Shown piece by piece: positions 32,694-41,596 of a stretch of 64,000 nucleotides of DNA. The translations under genes and the position numbers were made by a program. The first letter of the stretch is position 1, and each line of letters opens with the position of its first letter. The stretch is from positions 62,001-126,000 of the forward strand of contig NZ_BAFB01000005.1 in NCBI RefSeq assembly GCF_000248075.1, written 5' to 3'. The notes beneath the pieces were generated by a model, which worked only from the letters and a program-made list of their open reading frames with translations, made no database searches and was not told where the DNA came from. Source of the stretch: Gordonia otitidis NBRC 100426. GTDB taxonomy: Bacteria > Actinomycetota > Actinomycetes > Mycobacteriales > Mycobacteriaceae.

Positions 32694-34759
32694 GGCGCCG
32701 CGTTCGACTGTTTGCGTTCACGCACCTCGCGGTGTGCCTTGGCTGCCGAGGGATGCCGTCTGATCCATTGCGCCACAGCCTCGGTGAGTCGCTGTTGGTT
32801 GTAGCGCTTGACGATCTCGTGCCCCTCGTCGTGGAACATCAACAGTTCGGCGATCCCCCCACGGGCGCGTAGCTCGTCGACCATCTGCTGTGACTCGCTG
32901 ACCGGAACATTGGTGTCGTGGGCGCCGTGGACGACGAGCAGCGGTGCGGTGATGTCGTCGATGCGGTGGATGGGGGACAGGTCCCGTAGTAGTTCGCGAT
33001 CGGATTCGGGGTGTCCGTATTTGGTGTACGCGGCCACGGCGATCCACGGTTCGGTGTTACGGAAGAACGACTCGAGGTCGCTCATGCCGCAGATCGCGAT
33101 ACCGGCCGCGAACACCTCGGGGTGAAATGTCAACGCCGCCAGCGTGAGATAGCCGCCGTAGGAGCGGCCCGCCACGTAGAGCCTGTCCTTGTCGGCGATC
33201 TGCGAAGACACCACGTGGGCGGCGCAGTCGGCGGCGTCGTCGATACCCGCGTAGCGCCCGTAACGGTCGTCGGCGTGCGAGAACAGACGCCCGTATCCCG
33301 ACGATCCGCGGACGTTGGGTGCGAAGACCGAGATCCCGGCGTCGACGAGTGGTCCGAACAGGAACTGGTAGTCGGGGCGGGTCTGCGACTCCGGGCCGCC
33401 GTGGAAGTACAGCAGACACGGCGGCGGGCCGGAGTCGGGATCGGGGTTCGTGGCGCGATACAGCCAGCCCGTCAACGGCATTCCGTCACGGGCTGAGAAC
33501 TCACGATATTCGGGGCGAAGTGCCGCCGACGGTCCGCTGCCGGTGATGACGTCGTCGCGGATGGGCGTCACGGTGCTCGACGGGGTGTGCACGAGGTGCA
33601 CGAGCGGCGAGTGCTGAGGGCATGAGACCGTCAGCGCCACGATCGTGCCCGCCGCGCTGATCGACAGATCCGACGCTACGTCGCCGGGCAGCGGGATCGG
33701 TTCGTGCAGCGTCTGATCCGGAAGGGTGAGGATCTGCAGTTCGCTGCGGCCATCGACATTCCAGAGCATGGCCACCGTCGACTGGTCGTTACTGACCGCG
33801 AACTCGTCGAGCCCGGCCCCCGCGCGCTGCGCGAGGACGCGGAAACGCCTTCCGGTTCTGGAGACCTCGACGCCGAGCAGACGTGGGAACTTGGCGTCGA
33901 AGTCGCTAGTCACCAGGGCCTGCACGCTGTCGAGGTCGCGGTAGGAATCCTGTGGGGGCCCGACGAACACGAGTGACGGGTGATCGAAACCCTGGTCGAG
34001 AATGTAGCCCTGATCGGTCACCGAACCCGGATCGTTGGGCAGGATCGTCGACATCTCCATCTCGTCGGACTCCGTCGCTTCGAGATCGGCGTCCTCGCGT
34101 TGGTCCGGTCGCCGCAGCAGCAGCATGTCGCGGTAGCCGCGCGGACCGACGCGCAGCAACGCGGCGCCCTTCCAGGAGTCGATCAATGCCCCGCCGACGC
34201 GGACGTCGAGGATCTCGGTGGCGCCCGTACCGGGATGTGCGCGCACCGAATACGCCGTGCCGTCAGGGGTCGTCGCAGTGATCAGTACCCAGTCGGTGTC
34301 CCAGCCGACGAGCGAGACCGTACCGAACGAGCGTCGCGAACCGAGTGTCGCCCGATTGGACCAGTCGGACTCAGTCTCCTGACGGTTGCTGCCGATACGG
34401 TGCGACCTGTTGTCATCGGGATCGGTGGTGACCACCCAGACCTGATGGTGTTCACCGCCGCTCGGCGCCAGCTCGACGGCGAGCCACTCGCCGTCCATCG
34501 AATGGACGAGCTTGCGTACCGGGCCGGTGGCGGGCACGGTCACCCAACGCAGTTCGCCGACACCCTCAGGCGACAGCACCCGTTGCGCCGCACGAGGATA
34601 ACCGGCGCCATCGTCGACGATGTAGGCGAATGCCCTGCCGTCCGGGGAGACCGACGGACCGTACGTGTGCCAACCGCGGTCGTCGAAATTGACGAGTGGC
34701 TTCTCCTTGGCTACCTCATTGTTCGACGGGACGGTGTCGGTGATGTCGTCCGCGCTCAC
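32690..34759 (-). CDS. S9-family (prolyl oligopeptidase-like) peptidase
   Basis: 689 residues from the GTG at 34759 (GTGA overlap with the asnO-like gene). The first 400 or so residues form a beta-propeller-like region with TolB/WD-type repeats; the C-terminal alpha/beta hydrolase has the nucleophile motif GRSYGGY, the acid in VHGAHDTNVP and the His in DEGHEIV. This is the plan of acylaminoacyl-/prolyl oligopeptidases that act on short peptides. No signal peptide is seen, so it is cytosolic. Coupling to the amidotransferase suggests that it turns over, or edits, the dipeptide made by that pathway. The frame is open 172 codons upstream inside the amidotransferase gene but not coding. Confidence 0.88.
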   Translation of the reverse strand: MSADDITDTVPSNNEVAKEKPLVNFDDRGWHTYGPSVSPDGRAFAYIVDDGAGYPRAAQRVLSPEGVGELRWVTVPATGPVRKLVHSMDGEWLAVELAPSGGEHHQVWVVTTDPDDNRSHRIGSNRQETESDWSNRATLGSRRSFGTVSLVGWDTDWVLITATTPDGTAYSVRAHPGTGATEILDVRVGGALIDSWKGAALLRVGPRGYRDMLLLRRPDQREDADLEATESDEMEMSTILPNDPGSVTDQGYILDQGFDHPSLVFVGPPQDSYRDLDSVQALVTSDFDAKFPRLLGVEVSRTGRRFRVLAQRAGAGLDEFAVSNDQSTVAMLWNVDGRSELQILTLPDQTLHEPIPLPGDVASDLSISAAGTIVALTVSCPQHSPLVHLVHTPSSTVTPIRDDVITGSGPSAALRPEYREFSARDGMPLTGWLYRATNPDPDSGPPPCLLYFHGGPESQTRPDYQFLFGPLVDAGISVFAPNVRGSSGYGRLFSHADDRYGRYAGIDDAADCAAHVVSSQIADKDRLYVAGRSYGGYLTLAALTFHPEVFAAGIAICGMSDLESFFRNTEPWIAVAAYTKYGHPESDRELLRDLSPIHRIDDITAPLLVVHGAHDTNVPVSESQQMVDELRARGGIAELLMFHDEGHEIVKRYNQQRLTEAVAQWIRRHPSAAKAHREVRERKQSNAAP

Positions 34760-36558
34760 CGTGCCGTGATGTCTTCCATTGTCTGTAACCACATCTCGAG
34801 CACTGCGAGCTGCCACAACTCGTTGGAGTCCAGGGTGGTGCGGGTGCCGTTGGGATCGGCGAAGAGGCGGTCGAGGGTCTCGGGTCGATACAGGGCACGG
34901 TCTTTCGCCGACTGTGCGCGCAGGGTGTCGGTGACCAGATCGAGCACGCCACCCTCGAGGTGCCGGATACCCGGAACAGGGAAGTACCCCTTGGTCCGGT
35001 CGATCACCGCCGCGGGCAACAGCTTCCGCGAAGCTTCCTTGAGTACGCCCTTGCCGCTCGGATTCAGCTTCAGGTCGGGCGGACAGGTGGCCGCGAGTTC
35101 GACGAATTGGTGATCGAGGAACGGCACGCGGGCTTCGAGCCCCCACGCCATGGTCATGGTGTCGACACGTTTGACCGGATCGTCGACGAGCATGACCGTG
35201 GTGTCCAGACGCAGCGCCGCGTCGACGGCCGAGTCGGCGCCGGGTGCGGACTGGTGTGCGAGGGCGAATTCCCAACTGGGGTCGTAGTCGCTGTCGCCGA
35301 GGAGGTACGGATCGTTCAGCAGCGCGCCGATGGCCTGATGTGATCGGTCGAAGAAGACCTCGCGGTAGGCCTTGGTGGTCTCCTCGCGCGCGATGCCCTG
35401 CAACGGCGGATACCAGGAGTAGCCGCCGAGGATCTCGTCGGCGCCCTGCCCGGATTGCACGACCTTGATGGACTTGCTGACCTCCTGAGAAAGCAGGTAG
35501 AAGGCGACGCAGTCGTGGCTGATCATCGGCTCGCTCATCGCCGCGATCGTGTCCGGCACGGCTGGTAGGAGGCGATCGGTGCCGATGTGGATCTTGTGAT
35601 GGTCGGTGGCGAAGGTGTCGGCGATCAGGTCGGAGTAGGCGTACTCGTCACCCGATTCGCCGCCCGCGGAATCGAATCCGATGCTGAAGGTGGCGAGATC
35701 CTGCTGACCCTGCTCGGCGAGCAACGCAACGACCAACGAGGAGTCGATACCGCCCGAGAGCAGCACACCGACCGGGACGTCGGCGACCATGCGGCGTCGG
35801 ACAGAGGTGCGCAGCGAGTCCATCAGTTCGTCCTGCCAGCGCACCGCATCCCAGTCCGCGCGGCCGGGGTCGGGCGCGAACACCGGCTCCCAGTAACGAC
35901 GTTCGGTGCTGCGGCCGTCGGGATGGATCACGCGGACCGTGGCCGGCGGCAGCTTGCGGACACCGTTGTAGATGGTGTGCGGCGCCGGAACAACCGCGTG
36001 GAAGCTGAAGTAGTGGTGCAGCGCGACGCGATCGAGGGAGGTGTCGACATCACCGGCGCGCAGCAGTGCCTGCAACGACGACGCGAAGCGCAGACGTCCC
36101 GGAGTCTCCGACAGGTAGAGCGGTTTGATGCCGAGCCGGTCGCGCGCGAGTGTGACCACGCCCGAGTCGGTGTCGACGACGGCGAAGGCGAACATTCCGA
36201 TCAGATGGTCCACGCAGTCGGTACCCCACGCATGGAACGCCTTGATGATCACCTCGCTGTCGGCATGAGAGAAGAAACGGTAGCCCCGGCCCTCGAGTTC
36301 GCTGCGCAACTCCTTGTAGTTGTAGATGCAGCCGTTGAACACCATCGCCAGGCCCAGTTCGGAATCGACCATCGGCTGTGCGCCGCGTTCGGAGAGGTCG
36401 ATGATCTTGAGCCGTCGATGGCCGAGGGCCACGGAGCCCTTGACGAACAGTCCGGAACCGTCGGGACCACGACGGGTCATCGAGCAGGTCATGGTGTCGA
36501 CGGCCGAGGCGTCGGGCGCCGAACCATCGAACCGGATTTCACCGCAGATGCCACACAT
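34756..36558 (-). CDS. asnO: N-acetylglutaminylglutamine amidotransferase-like protein (asparagine synthase family)
   Basis: 600 residues. The N-terminus MCGICGE puts the class II glutaminase nucleophile at Cys2; GHRRLKIIDLS and NGCIYNY complete the glutaminase domain (about 1-210). The synthetase domain has the ATP pyrophosphatase loop LSGGIDSS (about 265) and VQSGQGADEILGGYSWY. From memory this matches the amidotransferase of the osmolyte N-acetylglutaminylglutamine amide (NAGGN) better than ordinary AsnB. The usual partner synthetase (ngg) is not in the window. Ordinary asparagine synthetase remains possible. It is first of three coupled genes. Confidence 0.8.
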   Translation of the reverse strand: MCGICGEIRFDGSAPDASAVDTMTCSMTRRGPDGSGLFVKGSVALGHRRLKIIDLSERGAQPMVDSELGLAMVFNGCIYNYKELRSELEGRGYRFFSHADSEVIIKAFHAWGTDCVDHLIGMFAFAVVDTDSGVVTLARDRLGIKPLYLSETPGRLRFASSLQALLRAGDVDTSLDRVALHHYFSFHAVVPAPHTIYNGVRKLPPATVRVIHPDGRSTERRYWEPVFAPDPGRADWDAVRWQDELMDSLRTSVRRRMVADVPVGVLLSGGIDSSLVVALLAEQGQQDLATFSIGFDSAGGESGDEYAYSDLIADTFATDHHKIHIGTDRLLPAVPDTIAAMSEPMISHDCVAFYLLSQEVSKSIKVVQSGQGADEILGGYSWYPPLQGIAREETTKAYREVFFDRSHQAIGALLNDPYLLGDSDYDPSWEFALAHQSAPGADSAVDAALRLDTTVMLVDDPVKRVDTMTMAWGLEARVPFLDHQFVELAATCPPDLKLNPSGKGVLKEASRKLLPAAVIDRTKGYFPVPGIRHLEGGVLDLVTDTLRAQSAKDRALYRPETLDRLFADPNGTRTTLDSNELWQLAVLEMWLQTMEDITAR

Positions 36559-36639
36559 GTAGGTCAGTCCTCTCGGTTGCTTGACGTGTCCAAGCCTATG
36601 AGTTTCGCAACGGCCCGGCAGGGCGAGCGGAGGTGCAGG

Positions 36640-37149
36640 TCACGAGGTCGGCGTCACCCATGTCGTGATCTCGCAGTGCACGACTTCAACACCGCGCGTG
36701 TCGGTGACGGCGATCGAGACCACGACGTCGCGGCCACTGTCGATGGCGGCGAAGTCCACAGGTTCGGCAAGCGTCGCGACGGCGGTCAGTCGCGTCGTCG
36801 CCTTCGTCAGATACGACGCCGTCATGCCCTTGGGGATCCAGCGGTGCGTTGACGGAGTCGTCGCCTCCATCAACATGCCCATGGCGACCTCGGCGAGGTT
36901 GCAGGCCGCAATCGCGTGAAAGGTGTGAATGTGGTTGTAGACGCCGAACCACTTGGGGGCGCTCACCCGGCACAGGCCGGGCTGCATCTGTTCGACGTAG
37001 GGGAGGATGGTGCCGAAGTACGGCACGCGCACCGACATCCCCAGGGAGAAGAGTGCCTTGCCGAGCACGTTGTCGGGCAGCCTGCGGCGCAGGGCGTAGG
37101 TCGGTGAGGACGAGTTGGTCGGCAAAGGTGACGATTTGGCGTCGGACAT
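36640..37149 (-). CDS. DUF4442 / hotdog-fold thioesterase-like protein
   Basis: 169 residues from ATG 37149. The central segment VYNHIHTFHAIAACNLAEVAMGMLMEA has the pattern of the DUF4442 hotdog family (PF14539), in which an N and an acid after the GxMxHxAI-like stretch line the active site; the end, VVVSIAVTDTRGVEVVHCEITTWV, is a long beta-strand pair typical of hotdog folds. It is probably an acyl-CoA thioesterase of unknown substrate. It is divergent from the DASS symporter, with 36 bp between the starts, and lies 81 bp before the asnO-like gene on the same strand. Confidence 0.75.
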   Translation of the reverse strand: MSDAKSSPLPTNSSSPTYALRRRLPDNVLGKALFSLGMSVRVPYFGTILPYVEQMQPGLCRVSAPKWFGVYNHIHTFHAIAACNLAEVAMGMLMEATTPSTHRWIPKGMTASYLTKATTRLTAVATLAEPVDFAAIDSGRDVVVSIAVTDTRGVEVVHCEITTWVTPTS

Positions 37150-37185
37150 TGCCCGGATGCTACCCGGACGAGGAACCTTGGTGAG

Positions 37186-38715
37186 GTGACACCTCCTTCG
37201 GAGAAGGACCCACAGCCCGCCGATCCACAGGCATCCACCGACAACGGCGACACGCCCGACGCCTCGCCTACCGGCACCGATCACCACGACCATCCGCACC
37301 ATGTCCACTTCAGTCCGTTGTGGTGGCGCGGCGGTATCCCGCTGATCGTCGGCGTGATCATCTATTTCATCCCGGCTCCCGACGGCGTCGATCCCAACGG
37401 CATGCACATGCTGGGGATCTTCGTCGCGACGATCCTCGGGTTGATCCTGCAGCCCCTGCCGACGGGATCGGTGGCGATCATCGGGCTCGCGCTGGCCATG
37501 GTCACGAAAACCATGTCACCCAAAGAGGCGCTCGCCGGCTTCTCGAACACGACCATCTGGCTGATCGTGGCGTCGTTCTTCATCGCCGAGGCGTTCATCG
37601 TGACGGGTCTCGGGCGCCGGGTCGCGCTGATCTTCGTGCGTGCCATCGGCAAATCGAGTCTCGGCCTGGCCTACGGGATGGGTCTCGCCGATCTCATCCT
37701 CGCGCCCGCGACGCGGTCGAACACCGCACGCGCAGGCGGTGTGATCTACCCGATCGTGCGATCGCTCGCCGAACTCGTCGACTCGACACCGAAAACCGAC
37801 GCCTCGCGGCGCAAACTGGGCGCCTACCTGATGCTGACGGCGCTACAGGTCAACGTCGTCACGTCGGCCATGTTCCTCACCGCGATGGCAGGCAATCCGC
37901 TCGCGCAGGAGGCCGCGGAGAAGATGCGCATCGAGATCACCTGGGGCAACTGGGCGCTCGCCGCGATCGTCCCCGGCCTGGTCAGTCTCGTCGCGACTCC
38001 GTGGGTGATGTCGAAGATCTACGCGCCAACACTCAAGAAGACTCCCGAGGCGCCTGCGCTCGCCCGCGACGAACTGAAGAAGAGCGGTTCGATGACGCGC
38101 AACGAGTGGATTCTCGCGGCGACGTTCGTGCTGCTCCTCGTCCTGTGGTGTCTGGGCAAGCAGCTCAACGTCGACGCGACGACCACCGCCTTCGCCGGCA
38201 TCGCGATACTGCTCGTCACCGGCGTGCTGACGTGGAAGGACCTCGTCACCGACACCGGTGCGTGGCAGACGCTGATCTTCTTCGGTGTGCTCGTCGCGAT
38301 GGCCGACGAACTGCGCAAACTCAAGGTCATCGACTGGGTGGGCGACAAGGTGGCCTCCAGCGTCGACGGCCTGCCGTGGATGGTGGCGTTCGCGATTCTC
38401 ACGCTCGTGTACTTCTACGTGCACTATCTGTTCGCGTCGAACACCGCGCAGATCGTCGCGATGTACGCGGTGTTCCTCGGTGCCGCCGTGGCGACCGGTG
38501 CTCCACCACTGTTCAGTGCGTTGGTGTTCGGTTTCATCGGCAGCCTCTTCGGCGGCCTCGCCCACTACTCGTCGGGACCCGCGGGCGTCATGTACGGGTC
38601 GGGATACATCAAGACCAGCGAGTGGTTCCGTGTCGGCTTCCTGATGTCGGTGGTCAACATCATCATCTGGACCGCCATCGGCGCGCCGTGGATGAAGCTG
38701 ATCGGGATCTGGTGA
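37186..38715 (+). CDS. DASS-family sodium/anion (dicarboxylate) symporter
   Basis: 509 residues from a GTG; the first 45 are acidic and His-rich, followed by about 11-12 helices. The two SNT motifs that bind Na+ and substrate carboxylate in DASS/SLC13 carriers are seen as RSNTARAG (about 180) and ASNTAQIV (about 420). Likely substrates are succinate, malate or related dicarboxylates. The adjacent succinate dehydrogenase genes, though on the opposite strand, fit C4-dicarboxylate use. Its stop lies 96 bp from the sdhB stop, a gap filled by tandem repeats. Confidence 0.9.
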   Translation: MTPPSEKDPQPADPQASTDNGDTPDASPTGTDHHDHPHHVHFSPLWWRGGIPLIVGVIIYFIPAPDGVDPNGMHMLGIFVATILGLILQPLPTGSVAIIGLALAMVTKTMSPKEALAGFSNTTIWLIVASFFIAEAFIVTGLGRRVALIFVRAIGKSSLGLAYGMGLADLILAPATRSNTARAGGVIYPIVRSLAELVDSTPKTDASRRKLGAYLMLTALQVNVVTSAMFLTAMAGNPLAQEAAEKMRIEITWGNWALAAIVPGLVSLVATPWVMSKIYAPTLKKTPEAPALARDELKKSGSMTRNEWILAATFVLLLVLWCLGKQLNVDATTTAFAGIAILLVTGVLTWKDLVTDTGAWQTLIFFGVLVAMADELRKLKVIDWVGDKVASSVDGLPWMVAFAILTLVYFYVHYLFASNTAQIVAMYAVFLGAAVATGAPPLFSALVFGFIGSLFGGLAHYSSGPAGVMYGSGYIKTSEWFRVGFLMSVVNIIIWTAIGAPWMKLIGIW

Positions 38716-38736
38716 ACCGGCGTCGACACGGGCTGT

Positions 38737-38833
38737 TCAATCCGCCTTGCGGCTCGGCTGCTCAATCCGCCTTGCGGCTCGGATATTCAGTCCGCCTTGC
38801 GACTCAAGTACTCAGTCCGCCTTGCGGCGGAAG
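38737..38833. repeat. Four 25-bp tandem copies of the sdhB 3' end
   Basis: Units begin TCA[AG]TCCGCCTTGCG at 38737, 38762, 38787 and 38812. The last copy is the genuine sdhB end: its TCA is the reverse complement of the sdhB stop codon. The other three lie beyond the stop in the convergent gap. Each has the mini-hairpin CCGC-CTT-GCGG (the third is altered). Confidence 0.9.
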
Positions 38834-39561
38834 CCGAATCGTAGGGCCTCACGGTTGACGCCTGCCACCGCGTCGAGTGGGATGCCCGCGGGGCACACCT
38901 CGGCACATTCGCCGTAGGTGGAGCACGGGCCGAAGTCCTGCTCCATCTGTCCGGTGATGGCATGGGCGCGGCGACCGCGTTCCTTCTTGCTCTGCGTGAG
39001 GGCCGCTAGGTGGAGCAGCTTGGCGCCCGCGAACAGGTGCGCTGCGCCGTTCGGGCAGGCGGCGACGCACGCCCCACACCCGATGCACGCCGCGTAGTCG
39101 AGGGCCTTCTCGCTCGTGTCCTTGTCGACCAACTCGGCATCGGCGTCGGGGGCCTGGCCTGCGGCGACGGCGACGTGGCCGCCTGCCTCGATGACCCTGT
39201 CGAGCGCGGAACGATCGACGACGAGATCGCGCACCACGGGAAAGCTGTTGGCGCGCAACGGTTCGAGCTTGAGGTGTGAGACTCCGTCGAAGTGTCGCAG
39301 GTGTTGTCTGCACGACGGCGTGTTCGGTGTCGGACCGTGCGGGCGGCCGTTCACCATCATCCCGCACGCGCCGCAGACACCCTCGCGGCAGTCGGAGTCG
39401 AACGCGATCGGCGATTCTCCCTGGTCGACGAGGTGGTCGTTGAGGCGATCGAGGACGTCGAGAAGCGACATCTCGGCGGTGGCGTCGTCGATCACGTAGG
39501 TCTCGAAACGGCCGTCGTCGTCGGCGTCGGCCTGTCGCCAGGCTTCGATGGTGAGCTTCAT
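38812..39561 (-). CDS. sdhB: Succinate dehydrogenase/fumarate reductase iron-sulfur subunit
   Basis: 249 residues. The N-terminal plant-type ferredoxin domain binds [2Fe-2S] through CREGVCGACG and the later Cys in PNTPSC. The C-terminal domain binds [4Fe-4S] and [3Fe-4S] through CIGCGACVAACPN and CSTYGECAEVCPAGI. It links the flavoprotein to the membrane anchor. Sequence and gene order (sdhC-sdhA-sdhB) match the Rv0249c-Rv0247c type (Sdh1) of mycobacteria. It follows sdhA by 18 bp. The 3' end has been copied three times downstream. Confidence 0.95.
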   Translation of the reverse strand: MKLTIEAWRQADADDDGRFETYVIDDATAEMSLLDVLDRLNDHLVDQGESPIAFDSDCREGVCGACGMMVNGRPHGPTPNTPSCRQHLRHFDGVSHLKLEPLRANSFPVVRDLVVDRSALDRVIEAGGHVAVAAGQAPDADAELVDKDTSEKALDYAACIGCGACVAACPNGAAHLFAGAKLLHLAALTQSKKERGRRAHAITGQMEQDFGPCSTYGECAEVCPAGIPLDAVAGVNREALRFGFRRKAD

Positions 39562-39579
39562 GGCGTCACTCCTCGACTG

Positions 39580-41595
39580 TCACTTGTAGTTTCGTGTCTG
39601 CAACGGCACCGCCGTGAACGTGAGTGGCTCACGGTGACGTATCTGCTCACCGCTCGGCGTCGTTTCCCACGCCGATGCGAACGTCCAGTGTTCGTCGTCG
39701 CGTAGGGCCTCGCCCTGCGCGGTCTGGTGTTCGACGCGGAAGTGGGCGCCACACGATTCGTCGCGGTCGAGGGCGTCGAGGCACATCACCTCGGCGAGTT
39801 CCATGAAGTCGGCAACGCGGCCGGCGCGTTCGAGTTCCTGGTTGAACTGCGCGCCGCTTCCGACGACCCGCACGTCCGACCAGAATTCGTCCCGCAGTTC
39901 GCGGACCTCGCCGAGCGCGGCGGTCAACGACTCCGCGCTGCGCATGACCCCGCATCCGCGATAGAGGATCTCGCCGAGTCTGCGGTGGAAGCGGTCGGGT
40001 CCGGTGGTGCCGTCGACGGCGATCAGACGGGAGATGCGGTCGCGCACCGATGTCACGGCCTCCCCGACAGCCTCGTGATCAAGCGGCAGTGGTGCCTCAC
40101 CGAGGAGCGGCGCAAGGTAATTCGGTACCGAATAGGGGAGCGTGAACCAGCCGTCGACACAGGCCGACAACAGGGAGTTCGCGCCGAGACGATTGGCGCC
40201 GTGATAGCCCCAGCCGACCTCCCCGCCGACGAACAGTCCGGGGATCGAGGACATCTGGTCGAAATCCGACCACAACCCGCCCATGGTGAAGTGCGCTGCA
40301 GGCGCGATGCGCATCGGAACCCGGTACGGGTCTTCGCCGGTCGCGTCGTGGTACATCGAGAAGAGGTTGCCGTAGCGCTCGGCGATCGTCGCTCTGCCGA
40401 GGCGGGCGAGGGCGTCGGCGAAATCGAGGTAGACGCTGTTGTGTAGCGGTCCGACGCCATGCCCGCTGTTGATCTCGGTGACAGCTGCCCGCGACGCGAC
40501 GTCGCGCGGGGTGAGGTTGCCGTAGGCGGGGTAGCGACGTTCGAGGTAGTAGTCGCGCTCGGCCTCGGGAATGTCACCGGGAGCGCGGTCGTCGTGTTCC
40601 TTCTTCGGCACCCAGATACGGCCGTCGTTGCGCAGGGATTCACTCATGAGCGTCGTCTTGGACTGCCACTCGGCACTGACCGGCAGCGCGGTCGGGTGGA
40701 ACTGGATGAACGACGGCGAGGCCAGGAGCGCTCCGCGACGATGCGCCCGCCACGACGCCGTCGCGTTGCAGTTGCGCGCGAGCGTCGACTGGAAGTACAC
40801 GGTCCCGTAGCCGCCCGTGGCGAGGACGACGGCGTGTGCGGTCTCCGCGGTGATCTCCCCGGTGATCAGATCGCGGACCACAACGCCCTGCGCCCGACCG
40901 TCGGCGACGATGAGGTCGAGCATCTCCTGCCGCGTGTGCAGCGTGACGGTCCCGGCGGAAACCTGGCGCAGCAAGGCCTGCGACGCCGCGACCTGCAACT
41001 GTTGGCCCGTCTGGCCGCGCGTGTAGTAGGTGCGCGAGACCTGTACGCCGCCGAAGCTGCGGGTGGCCAGCGACCCGCCGTACTCGCGGGCGAACGGGGC
41101 ACCGATCGCGTTGAGATGGTCGATGACGCGCACCGACTCCTCTGCGAGACGGAAGGCGTCAGCCTCGCGGCCACGGAAGTCGCCGCCTTTGACGGTGTCG
41201 ACGACGAAGCGGTGCAGCGAATCGTTGTCGACCTTGCGTGCCCGCGCGGCGTTGATGCCGCCCTGCGCGGCGACGCTGTGTGCCCGGCGCGGGGCGTCGT
41301 GGAAGGTGTAGGACGACACGTTGTAGCCGAGCTCACCGAGCGCCGCGGCGCACCCGGCGCCGGCCAGTCCGGTACCGACCACGATCACGGTGAACTTGCG
41401 CCGGTTGAGTGGTCCGACGAGTTTGTAGGCGTCGCGCCGACGCTGCCAGGCCGTCGCGGGATCGCCGTCGGGGACACCGGAGGCGAGGTCGGTGCCGATA
41501 CTGCGCAGGACGTCGATGTCGGGGGACGCGACGCGTCCAGCGGACTCGGCCGGCTTCACGTCGGGTGTTGTGGTGTCGGGTGCCGTGTGTGTCAC
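39580..41595 (-). CDS. sdhA: Succinate dehydrogenase/fumarate reductase flavoprotein subunit
   Basis: 671 residues from a GTG two bases after the sdhC stop codon region. The dinucleotide motif VVGTGLAGAGCAAALGELG (in part) is at about 50; RRAHSVAAQGGINAA contains the His that holds FAD covalently; QFHPTALP and HYTMGG-like HFTMGGLWSD give substrate and FAD contacts; RLGANSLLSACVDG is the conserved C-terminal FAD motif. It oxidises succinate to fumarate. Length is above the common 580-600 and agrees with the longer Rv0248c-like proteins. Confidence 0.95.
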   Translation of the reverse strand: MTHTAPDTTTPDVKPAESAGRVASPDIDVLRSIGTDLASGVPDGDPATAWQRRRDAYKLVGPLNRRKFTVIVVGTGLAGAGCAAALGELGYNVSSYTFHDAPRRAHSVAAQGGINAARARKVDNDSLHRFVVDTVKGGDFRGREADAFRLAEESVRVIDHLNAIGAPFAREYGGSLATRSFGGVQVSRTYYTRGQTGQQLQVAASQALLRQVSAGTVTLHTRQEMLDLIVADGRAQGVVVRDLITGEITAETAHAVVLATGGYGTVYFQSTLARNCNATASWRAHRRGALLASPSFIQFHPTALPVSAEWQSKTTLMSESLRNDGRIWVPKKEHDDRAPGDIPEAERDYYLERRYPAYGNLTPRDVASRAAVTEINSGHGVGPLHNSVYLDFADALARLGRATIAERYGNLFSMYHDATGEDPYRVPMRIAPAAHFTMGGLWSDFDQMSSIPGLFVGGEVGWGYHGANRLGANSLLSACVDGWFTLPYSVPNYLAPLLGEAPLPLDHEAVGEAVTSVRDRISRLIAVDGTTGPDRFHRRLGEILYRGCGVMRSAESLTAALGEVRELRDEFWSDVRVVGSGAQFNQELERAGRVADFMELAEVMCLDALDRDESCGAHFRVEHQTAQGEALRDDEHWTFASAWETTPSGEQIRHREPLTFTAVPLQTRNYK

Positions 41596-41596
41596 G

